Source: Chloroflexota bacterium (GTDB lineage Bacteria > Chloroflexota > Dehalococcoidia > Lucifugimonadales > UBA3495). From it: a stretch of 64,000 bases of DNA. Below, piece by piece: positions 52,788-59,573 of the stretch. The first letter of the stretch is position 1. Every line of letters begins with the position of its first letter. The DNA is taken from the NCBI GenBank assembly GCA_028875055.1, contig JAPPGG010000045.1, forward strand, positions 62,001 through 126,000. The letters run 5' to 3'. The notes under the pieces are model-generated. The model had not been told where the DNA came from, ran no database searches, and worked only from the letters and a program-made list of their open reading frames with translations. The position numbers were made by a program, and so were the translations under genes.

Positions 52788-53348
52788 TCAGACGCCCTGC
52801 CCTTTGAAGACCCACAACCAGTCCAGGTCTCGCGCGGGACCGGTAACCCATCCGTCCATGGCTTGCTGGCGCTCCGCTTCAATATCCACCCCCAGTCCGT
52901 CGGCCAGGCGGTTCATGAAGTTGAACAGGCAGGTAATGCCCACAACCGACAGTATCTGCTCGTCGGTCAGCCCGAGGTTTCGCAGACCGGCTACATCCGA
53001 TTCTCTCATTTCGGTCGGACTCCTGGTGAGCTTTACCGCAAAGTCCAGCATTCCCCGGGTCTGAGGGTCCAGGTCCGCGGTGGTGTAGTCGTGGAGGATG
53101 TGGCTGGCGTATTCAGGATCGTCCGAGTGTTGACGGAGGAACCCTCCGTGGGAGGAAGCTCAATAGCGGCATTTGTTGATGACGGATACAGCCACCGCGA
53201 TGGACTCCTCCTGCACCCGGGTCAGTTCCGACGCTCCGAAACTTATGGCCTGGTTGAGATTCCTGACCGCCTCCATCATCCTGGAGTTGATGGACATGGA
53301 ACTGATGATGCCTGGCATTCCCACGTCCTCCTGCCGTATCCAGGTCAT
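52788..53348 (-). CDS. AhpD-like (carboxymuconolactone-decarboxylase-fold) selenoprotein with in-frame TGA
   Basis: Read with TGA (53162-53160) as selenocysteine, this is one 186-aa protein, normal for peroxidase-related AhpD-like enzymes. Residues 1-62 end NKCRY, then Sec63, then ASSHGGFLRQH. AhpD's catalytic set Glu118, Cys130, Cys133, His137 maps with exact spacing to E48, C60, U63, H67. Sec thus replaces the peroxidatic cysteine. The C-terminal part (RGMLDFAVKLTRSP, GLTDEQILSVVGITCLFNFMNR) is intact. ATG at 53348 follows GGGGAGG. A SECIS-like hairpin follows the TGA. It lies 72 bases after the cupin gene on the same strand. A recent Cys-to-stop mutation is the alternative. Confidence 0.85.
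53133..53149 (-). promoter_or_regulatory. SECIS-like hairpin of the AhpD-like gene
   Basis: Reading the minus strand, ten bases after TGA comes ACGGAGG-GTT-CCTCCGT: a perfect 7-bp stem with a three-base loop starting with G. The loop G is base 18 after the TGA, inside the spacing seen for bacterial SECIS elements, which sit in the coding region just after the Sec codon. Confidence 0.7.
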
Positions 53349-53420
53349 TGCTGCCTCCCCTTTTGCTGGCGTCGTTTGTCGACGGCCCTGCGACTCTGGT
53401 GCGCCAATTGGTACGTCGCG

Positions 53421-53807
53421 CTACTCGGAAACCGACGCCGGTCGCGCGCCTTCCAGGTAGTGCGTATGCTCTTCCGAGTAGGGGTTCAGCGCGGGGAAGA
53501 AGACCAGCAAGTGAGCCGTGCCCTCGCCCGTAACCCGGAATCCATGCTCGGCCCCTGGGGGAATCACCACCGTATGATTGGGTCCCACCGTCCGGGTTTC
53601 GCCGTCCATCACAACTTCCAGCGTTCCTTCCATGATTACAATCAGTTCATCGATAGTGTGGGTGTGGAGGGGCGCGCCCGCTCCCGGATCAGCGGTGTTT
53701 ATGCTGAAGGTGCTGGTAACTCCCTGCTCGTGGCCGGCGACATCCCACTTTCGGTAGCCTGGTCGCCAGGGCACTTCAGGAGCCTGGGAATGGTCAATAA
53801 TGGGCAT
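53421..53807 (-). CDS. Cupin-domain protein
   Basis: 128 aa. A single cupin barrel: PGAGAPLHTHTIDELIVIMEGTLEV is motif 1 with the His/His/Glu metal ligands, and NHTVVIPPGAEHGFRVTGEGTAHLL is motif 2 with the last His. ATG at 53807 is chosen because GAGGAGAAC lies upstream and the protein starts MPIIDHSQAPEVPW; the longer in-frame extension is unconserved. It leads the AhpD-like selenoprotein gene in one likely transcript, suggesting a related redox or detoxification role, which is inference. Confidence 0.87.
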   Translation of the reverse strand: MPIIDHSQAPEVPWRPGYRKWDVAGHEQGVTSTFSINTADPGAGAPLHTHTIDELIVIMEGTLEVVMDGETRTVGPNHTVVIPPGAEHGFRVTGEGTAHLLVFFPALNPYSEEHTHYLEGARPASVSE

Positions 53808-54181
53808 CTTTGTTCTCCTCGTAACAAGGTTGTTTCTCGCGAATCGCGCTTCAACCGGAAATCGATGGCATTGTACCGCATTAACCCCGTTTAATTCGTC
53901 CCTTACTTCCGGTTTCAGGGCAATCGCGCCTTGACTGACTGTCAATCTGAGCCTATCGGCAGGTCTTACCCTGAGCCAGGCCGAAGGGCTGGGGGCGGCA
54001 TAACCACTGTTTAAAGTATCAGCCTCCCCTTGAGAGGCGACTGCCCTGCTTCCGGACTGAGGTTCCCGCTCAATGCGGCGCTGTGCCCTTGCGCTCAGGG
54101 GCGAAAAATGTCCAGACCGTGTACAGGCCTGGAAGGGACCCGTGTTATACTCTCCACCACTCAAATCCGGAGGAGTCAGCG
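53808..54181. other. Divergent intergenic region between the two selenoprotein units
   Basis: No gene supported. A -10-like TATACT stands near 54145-54150 before the OsmC-like gene, without a well-spaced -35. A fragment of the CCCTGAGC-GGCCGAAGGG repeat type lies near 53970-53990. Confidence 0.45.
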
Positions 54182-54688
54182 ATGACCACAGCGGACAATG
54201 ACCGAGTTTCCCGCTCATTTACCATCAACGGCGACGCCATGACCCTGGACGGCATGAAGAAACAGGCGGAGGCCCGCGGCTTCACCATAATGTGCGACGA
54301 AGGCCCTCCCATGGGCGACAATACGGCCCCGTCACCCATGACCTATTTCGCCGTTTCCATTCTCTTTTGAGAAATGACCCAGCTTGAGCGGTACGCTCAG
54401 ATGATGAAGGTGGACCTGGGACAGGTTAAGGCCAATATCGGCTTTTCGGTTTCCTCCGAGGGTTCCGTGCTGCGGCAGACTATTCAGGCCAAGGCCGACA
54501 AAGTCCTCATCCATTATGACGTTGAGTCCAGCGACCCACCCGAAAAAGTTGCCGGCCTGATGCGGAATGCCCGAAACGGCTGCTATGCCCGCCAGTCCTT
54601 TGGTCGCCCCGAACTTTTTGAGGACACCATTAACCTGAACGGCAGCCCTTTTAACCTGGATGACTATCCTGCTCCCGCGGGCGACTAG
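54182..54688 (+). CDS. OsmC-like selenoprotein with in-frame TGA
   Basis: Read with TGA (54368-54370) as selenocysteine, one 168-aa protein. Residues 38-62 (CDEGPPMGDNTAPSPMTYF...) match the OsmC/Ohr block that precedes the first reactive cysteine, and Sec63 stands there (SILF-Sec-EMTQLERYAQMM). A second reactive residue, Cys134 (ARNGCYARQ), fits the partner cysteine of the family. OsmC/Ohr proteins reduce organic hydroperoxides. ATG at 54182 follows GGAGGAG; no ribosome site suits the ATG just after the TGA as an independent start. A SECIS-like hairpin follows. A disrupted pseudogene is the alternative. Confidence 0.85.
54383..54400 (+). promoter_or_regulatory. SECIS-like hairpin of the OsmC-like gene
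   Basis: TGAGCG-GTA-CGCTCA forms a perfect 6-bp stem at 54385-54399. Below it C54383-G54400 pairs with T54384 bulged, recalling the bulged U of the E. coli fdhF SECIS. The loop starts with G, at base 21 after the TGA. Confidence 0.7.
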
Positions 54689-54896
54689 TCACCCAATTCG
54701 CCTTCCACACAATAAATCCGGTCTGGTTTATTGGGCGTAGTATATGACGGTAGGGGTCATTGACATCCTCTCTTTCACCCCCTCTGGATGTCGGGCCCCT
54801 GCCACAAGTTGATTGCCACAGGCTCACAAACGGGGGAGGGAAAACCGTGACCGGGAAGGTACCAGGTAAACCGACTCCGGTCGGCAGTGATTTAGT

Positions 54897-55880
54897 ATGC
54901 AAGGCATTTCCAACGGCTTAACGCCCGCTGACCCAGCGGTGGTCACCCGGGGCCTCACCCGAAAGTTCGGCGGCTTTCTCGCCCTCCAGGACGTGAATTT
55001 CGAAGTTCCTGGCGGCGCCCTGCTGGGTCTTCTTGGCCCCAACGGTTCCGGCAAGACAACGATGCTGAGCATCCTAGCGGGGTTCATTTCTCCCACCTCG
55101 GGCTCATTCCGCCTGCTGGGGCAGCCCAACCATCGCCAGGCGCTCACCCGCACCGGTTTCCTCATTTCCAGGCCCCTCCTCTGGCCTCACCTCTCCTGCC
55201 GAGACAACCTGCGCTGCATTCTGGGCATGCTTGGCCTGGATTCCGGCCGGAGAAGTGTTGACTCCCTGTTGGCCCAGGTAGGACTGGAAGGAAATTCGGC
55301 CAGCCGCAAGTTCAGCCAATGCTCTACCGGCATGAAACAGCGACTGGGAATTGCCACGGCCCTGATCGGCAACCCCGACTTGCTGCTGCTGGACGAACCA
55401 ACCACCGGCCTGGACCCCGAGGGCATGGTGGAGATTCGAGACCTGGCCCGGACATTGGGCAGGGAGGGCGGGCGAACGGTCATAATGTCCAGCCACCTGC
55501 TTCACGAGGTGGAATTGACCTGCGACAGCTACGCCATCATCTATAAAGGCCACCTTGTGGACCAGGGCAGCATATCTGACTCGAAAGCCGTGGCCGCTGC
55601 TGTCCGGATCGAAACCACCGATAACGAGACTGCGCTGAATTGCCTGAATCGTAATGAATGGTCCGTTCAGAGCGTTTCGGGCGAGTCCGGGATTGCCGAG
55701 AGTCTGCTTGTAGAAGCGACGCCGGGGCGCGAATGGGAAGTGGCCAGAGACCTGGCGCAGGACGGCATCTACCCCAAGTCAATGCGGCCCGTAGCTCGCA
55801 ACCCGGGCGCCGGTTCCCTGGAGCAGAAATACCTGGCCGCCGTGTCCCATGGCGGTCATCCCGAGGAGGATCCCCGCTGA
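54897..55880 (+). CDS. ABC transporter ATP-binding protein (BcrA/DrrA-type exporter)
   Basis: 327 aa. Walker A GLLGPNGSGKTT near residue 45, Q-loop region around RTGFLISRP, signature CSTGMKQRLG (a variant of LSGGQ), Walker B LLLLDEPTTGLDP, and switch His in VIMSSHLLHEV. The C-terminal 100 residues are the regulatory domain common in this exporter class. It overlaps the permease gene by one base (TGATG). Substrate unknown; the family exports peptides, antibiotics or lipids. The 208 bases upstream hold no gene. Confidence 0.92.
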   Translation: MQGISNGLTPADPAVVTRGLTRKFGGFLALQDVNFEVPGGALLGLLGPNGSGKTTMLSILAGFISPTSGSFRLLGQPNHRQALTRTGFLISRPLLWPHLSCRDNLRCILGMLGLDSGRRSVDSLLAQVGLEGNSASRKFSQCSTGMKQRLGIATALIGNPDLLLLDEPTTGLDPEGMVEIRDLARTLGREGGRTVIMSSHLLHEVELTCDSYAIIYKGHLVDQGSISDSKAVAAAVRIETTDNETALNCLNRNEWSVQSVSGESGIAESLLVEATPGREWEVARDLAQDGIYPKSMRPVARNPGAGSLEQKYLAAVSHGGHPEEDPR

Positions 55881-56653
55881 TGCAGGCCGGCTTGAGACTA
55901 GCCCGATGGGAGTGGTTTCGATTGCACCACCGCGGGTCTTTCCTCCTCCTGGCTAGCCTGGCCATCGCAGTTCCCTTGCTGTCGCTGGTGGTCAGGGCAA
56001 TGCAGCTGGCGGGTTGGCTGCCGCTCCTGGGCGGCTCCGGCTATTTCGGGGCAGCGGCAGGCTCCCTGTTAATTCTGTCTCCAATTCTTGCCATCGTTCT
56101 CTCTTCTTTCACCCACGCCAGCGACCTGCAGACCGGCTCCTGCCGTACTCTGACGGCTCGCGGAGCCTCGCGCGAAAGCGTGATTGCAGCCAAGAGCCTG
56201 GTAGCCGCCGCACTGCTGTTGGGGTTCCATCTTCTGGTACTGGCGGCTGCCGCTATTTTCGCCGGCGCATCGGGGCCTCACTTCGCTGGCTGGCAGGACG
56301 GGACGGTTTCGGTATTAGCCTCCTGGATGGTTTCCCTGCTTTACCTGGCGCTGGGAATCGCTTTGTCTCACTGGCGGCAGTCGGCGTCGTTTACCCTAGG
56401 TGTGGGTTTGTCCATTGTTTTTGCCGAGGCCATATTCTATCCGCTGGCCAATGCCCTGGGTGCGCTGGAGAATTGGCCCGTAGCCGAAGCAACAGCATGG
56501 ACCCTTTGGGGAATTGCCCAGGGGCTGCGGGGCGATAGCAGCATCCTTTCAGCGGCCTGGTCCATCCCCGTTTCCATCGGCTACATCGCTGCCCTGGCCA
56601 TTCTGGCGGTGGCAGCCTTTCGCAAGTTCGACCTTCAGGCCGGCGGCGAGTAG
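55880..56653 (+). CDS. ABC-2-type permease
   Basis: 257 aa with six hydrophobic segments, starting GLRLARWEWFRLHHRGSFLLLA. The region SDLQTGSCRTLTARGASRESVIAAKSLVAAALL is characteristic of ABC-2 permeases of bacitracin-type exporters. Partner of the preceding ATPase, with coupled translation. No two-component system lies beside it. Confidence 0.85.
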   Translation: MQAGLRLARWEWFRLHHRGSFLLLASLAIAVPLLSLVVRAMQLAGWLPLLGGSGYFGAAAGSLLILSPILAIVLSSFTHASDLQTGSCRTLTARGASRESVIAAKSLVAAALLLGFHLLVLAAAAIFAGASGPHFAGWQDGTVSVLASWMVSLLYLALGIALSHWRQSASFTLGVGLSIVFAEAIFYPLANALGALENWPVAEATAWTLWGIAQGLRGDSSILSAAWSIPVSIGYIAALAILAVAAFRKFDLQAGGE

Positions 56654-56838
56654 CAGCGCCGGCGCTCCTCCACACATTGCTCCGCTGAAATGCAGCCTGA
56701 CAATTTCTTGAAGATTGCCGGTTACATTCTTGGCGAGCAGTATCCATGCCGCTTCGAGAAATAGATCCAGCGTTGCTCCCAGTGCGTATTTTCATCAAGC
56801 TAGACTTTGACATACGGATAGAAGACGGTTGTCATTGT

Positions 56839-57035
56839 CAGGGCTATCGCATAAGTGAGTAAATTGTCATTCTGAGCTTGCCGAAGAATCTAAACTCCTC
56901 CCCACAAACTGGCTTTCGGACCCGTGTCGAGGCCGTGGGGAATGTATTTAGGCCTTTCGGCAAGCTCAGGGCGAGATAGCTTTGACTTGTGGATATTAGC
57001 CGGCTGTAGGACGAATCTTTCATGCGATAGCCCTG
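56839..57035. mobile_element. 197-bp non-coding element with nested inverted repeats
   Basis: The outer ends CAGGGCTATCGCAT (56839-56852) and ATGCGATAGCCCTG (57022-57035) are exact 14-bp inverted repeats. Inside, TGAGCTTGCCGAA (56873-56885) and TTCGGCAAGCTCA (56956-56968) are exact 13-bp inverted repeats. No coding frame. It may be a miniature transposable element, or an older repeat inserted inside another. It fills most of the gap between the ABC permease and the S49 peptidase gene. Confidence 0.6.
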
Positions 57036-57172
57036 TGCCATTGTCGAGTGTCGTTGACACCTAGTTATGCGTGGGATACCATCAATGGCTAGCGCTTCAC
57101 GACGCCACCGGGCCTTCCGGTTTCCTGAGCACTCTTTCCCTCGGCGTGAGCCGCTGGAATACGAAGGTAGGG

Positions 57173-58273
57173 ATGAGAATACTTTCCGCATTGGGTCGGA
57201 TACTGATTAGCTGGTACGTAGCTGCCCCGGTTCTGGCCATACTCGGCATAGCCATCGGTTACGCCCTCTTCTTCCACGGTTATCCAGGCAAGCCCAAAAT
57301 CGGGGTTATCGACATACCCTATACGGGCATCAATGAGGACGCGGCCTACGTTATTACGGCATACCTGGACTACTGCCGCCGGAATCCCGACATCAAGGCG
57401 GTAGTCATCAAGCTGGCCAGCCCCGGCGGCGGCGCTTCTGCCAGCGAACAGCTCTACATCGAGACCCGCCGCCTGCGAGAAGAGAAACCCGTCGTCATGG
57501 CCATGAACGGCATCGTGGCCAGCGGCGGTTACATGATGGCCCTCGGCGCCAACTACACTTATACCAAGACATCAACGTTGGTGGGAAATGTGGGTGTGGT
57601 TGCCGGCAGCCCGCCGGTGCTTCCCCCGCTTGCTCCCGAATTCATCGCCTACACCGGCCCCTACAAGCTGTCCGGTAGTTCCCGCCGCGACTGGATTGCC
57701 ACTCTAGACCGCCTGAACGAGGCATTCATCGAAATGACGGTACGTGAGCGTGGCGACCGCTTGAAAGTTTCCCGCACCGAACTCGCCGAAGGACGCCTGT
57801 ACGCGGGTGTGGACGCGGTGCGCCTGGGATTTGCGGACGGCATTGGCAGCGACGCCCGGGCCCTGGAAAAGGCCGCTGAGCTTGCCGGTATAGCCAATTA
57901 CGAGATGGTTAACGTAAACGTTGAAGTCAATCGCCAGTTCGTCCAGAACTTGCGTCGAATCTATTCTTCCCACGGCGATGCAGGATCCCCTCTAACCGAA
58001 GCGGACGCCCGCCTGATGGACATTTTTGTCAGCCGCCAGGCGCCAGAGGGATCTGCTTCCAGCGGCTCGACAAGCGAAATCCTCAGTGGGGCGGACGGCC
58101 TTTCGCAGGCTGACCCTTCATCCGAAATGGACCAGTGGGTAAATGTGGAAGGCCTTCAGAGGCCGCTTGAGTATGGCGTCCTGGGCGTCCCGCCCGAAGA
58201 GGCCTTCCCCGAATTGCCCGTGGAGTTCAACCAACCCAAGTTCTACTATCTGCACATAGGAGCCAACCCCTAA
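57173..58273 (+). CDS. Membrane-anchored S49 (SppA-type) serine peptidase
   Basis: 366 aa. N-terminal transmembrane helix (ILISWYVAAPVLAILGIAIGYALFF), then an SppA/ClpP-fold domain: IKAVVIKLASPGGGASASEQLY, nucleophile Ser117 in MNGIVASGGYMMA, and the probable base Lys165 in GPYKLSGSS. The pattern fits the Ser-Lys dyad of signal-peptide peptidase. A C-terminal extension of about 100 residues is unassigned. GAAGGTAGGG precedes ATG 57173. First gene of a three-gene unit. Confidence 0.85.
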   Translation: MRILSALGRILISWYVAAPVLAILGIAIGYALFFHGYPGKPKIGVIDIPYTGINEDAAYVITAYLDYCRRNPDIKAVVIKLASPGGGASASEQLYIETRRLREEKPVVMAMNGIVASGGYMMALGANYTYTKTSTLVGNVGVVAGSPPVLPPLAPEFIAYTGPYKLSGSSRRDWIATLDRLNEAFIEMTVRERGDRLKVSRTELAEGRLYAGVDAVRLGFADGIGSDARALEKAAELAGIANYEMVNVNVEVNRQFVQNLRRIYSSHGDAGSPLTEADARLMDIFVSRQAPEGSASSGSTSEILSGADGLSQADPSSEMDQWVNVEGLQRPLEYGVLGVPPEEAFPELPVEFNQPKFYYLHIGANP

Positions 58274-58274
58274 A

Positions 58275-59573
58275 GTGTGGAAGCTTCTCATTTTTCCAGT
58301 CTGCGCGGTTGCGTTTTTCCTGGTAACTTTCCTGTCCTCATACCAGTTCTTCTACCGGGGTGGGTATTCTCCTCCGGTGGCGCCGGACATTTACTTTGAA
58401 GAAATAATGGCCATACCGGCGCCCGCCGAGGACTTTACGGACCAGCCCGTGTTTTCCGCCAATCCGCTGGGCGCCACCAACCGTGGCACTTTGCTGGTAG
58501 ATACCGGCCATCGCAACGCCTTCTCCACTCGCGAGATATCGACTCTGTTGAACCGCGTCAACGCCAGGGGTTTCGACGTGGCGTACATCTCCGAACCTGG
58601 CGCTCCCGCACTTTCCGAGGGGCTGCGTACCGCCGATGCCTTCATGGTCGTTCTGCCCAACGTACCCTACAGCGCCGGCGAGGCCGACCTGGTGGTGGAC
58701 TTCGTTGAGCGGGGCGGCAAGGTCCTGGTAATAGCCGACCCGGGCCGTCCTCACCAGATCAACAGCCTTTCCGAGAGCCTGGGAGTAGCCTTCCAGCCCG
58801 ACTACCTGTACAACCTGGAGGAGCACGACTCCAACTTCCAGGAATTCTACGTGCGAGACTTTCCGGCCCACGAGATAACTGCCGGCATCAATGAAATGGT
58901 CTTCTTCTACGCCGGTTCCATTGAATCTGCCGGCGAAAGCCTGGCATTGACCGACGAGAACACACACTCCAACATTTCGGAACGGAACCTGCCCCGCTCT
59001 CCCGTGGCCATGGGCGCCACCCGGAACGTGCTGGCCGTTTATGACCTTACCTTTATGATCCCGCCCTACAACGCGGTAAGGGACAACGATCAGCTGGTAA
59101 CCAATATTGCCGAGTTCCTGACCGAGGAGCAAAAGGACTACCGTCTCGCTGACTTCCCCGGCTTCCTCCAGGGCGGCGTTGATATACTGCTGGGCCGTCC
59201 GGACCTCTTCGACCTTGGGGCCGACATGAGGCAAGCGCTACTGGACTCCGGCATACCGTCGGAGGTACGGGGGTCGGAAAACGCCGGCAGGGACACCGTG
59301 TTTCTTGGACTTTACGAAAATCCCGCCGCGGTAGCCCGGTATCTGGATTCCGCAGGCGTCCGCATTGATGATTCTCTCTCCGCTCCCTTCTCAAGCGGCA
59401 TCCCCCTGGAAGGGTCTTCGGTCCTCCTGCTCCACCGTACCGGCGAGCGGGATGTCCTGATCGCCCTGTCCAGCACGCCAGAGGGTTTGGCGGAAATGGT
59501 CACTAAGCTGAATTCCGGAACCTTCAGGGCCGGACTGGCTGATGATTATGCAGGGGTGTACAAAACCAGATGA
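58275..59573 (+). CDS. Membrane-anchored protein with a DUF4350/GldG-like domain
   Basis: 432 aa, GTG start one base after the S49 gene's stop. One N-terminal helix (LLIFPVCAVAFFLVTFLSSYQFF), the rest predicted outside. Residues 75-160 resemble the Rossmann-like domain of DUF4350 and gliding-type ABC accessory proteins: GTLLVDTGHRNAF, FMVVLPNVPYS, FVERGGKVLVIADPG. No catalytic motif is evident. It overlaps the following lipoprotein gene by four bases, so the three genes probably make one surface system. Confidence 0.65.
   Translation: MWKLLIFPVCAVAFFLVTFLSSYQFFYRGGYSPPVAPDIYFEEIMAIPAPAEDFTDQPVFSANPLGATNRGTLLVDTGHRNAFSTREISTLLNRVNARGFDVAYISEPGAPALSEGLRTADAFMVVLPNVPYSAGEADLVVDFVERGGKVLVIADPGRPHQINSLSESLGVAFQPDYLYNLEEHDSNFQEFYVRDFPAHEITAGINEMVFFYAGSIESAGESLALTDENTHSNISERNLPRSPVAMGATRNVLAVYDLTFMIPPYNAVRDNDQLVTNIAEFLTEEQKDYRLADFPGFLQGGVDILLGRPDLFDLGADMRQALLDSGIPSEVRGSENAGRDTVFLGLYENPAAVARYLDSAGVRIDDSLSAPFSSGIPLEGSSVLLLHRTGERDVLIALSSTPEGLAEMVTKLNSGTFRAGLADDYAGVYKTR

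Noticed and set aside
53160-53348. A separate 62-aa protein ending at TGA, with a second 87-aa protein at 52788-53051
   Set aside because: Each half alone is an incomplete AhpD fold. The same frame runs through the TGA with conserved sequence on both sides, and the codons between 53051 and 53160 also read as protein.
54374-54688. An independent 104-aa gene starting at the ATG after the OsmC TGA
   Set aside because: It has no ribosome site and would be half an OsmC domain. The frame is continuous with the upstream 62 codons.
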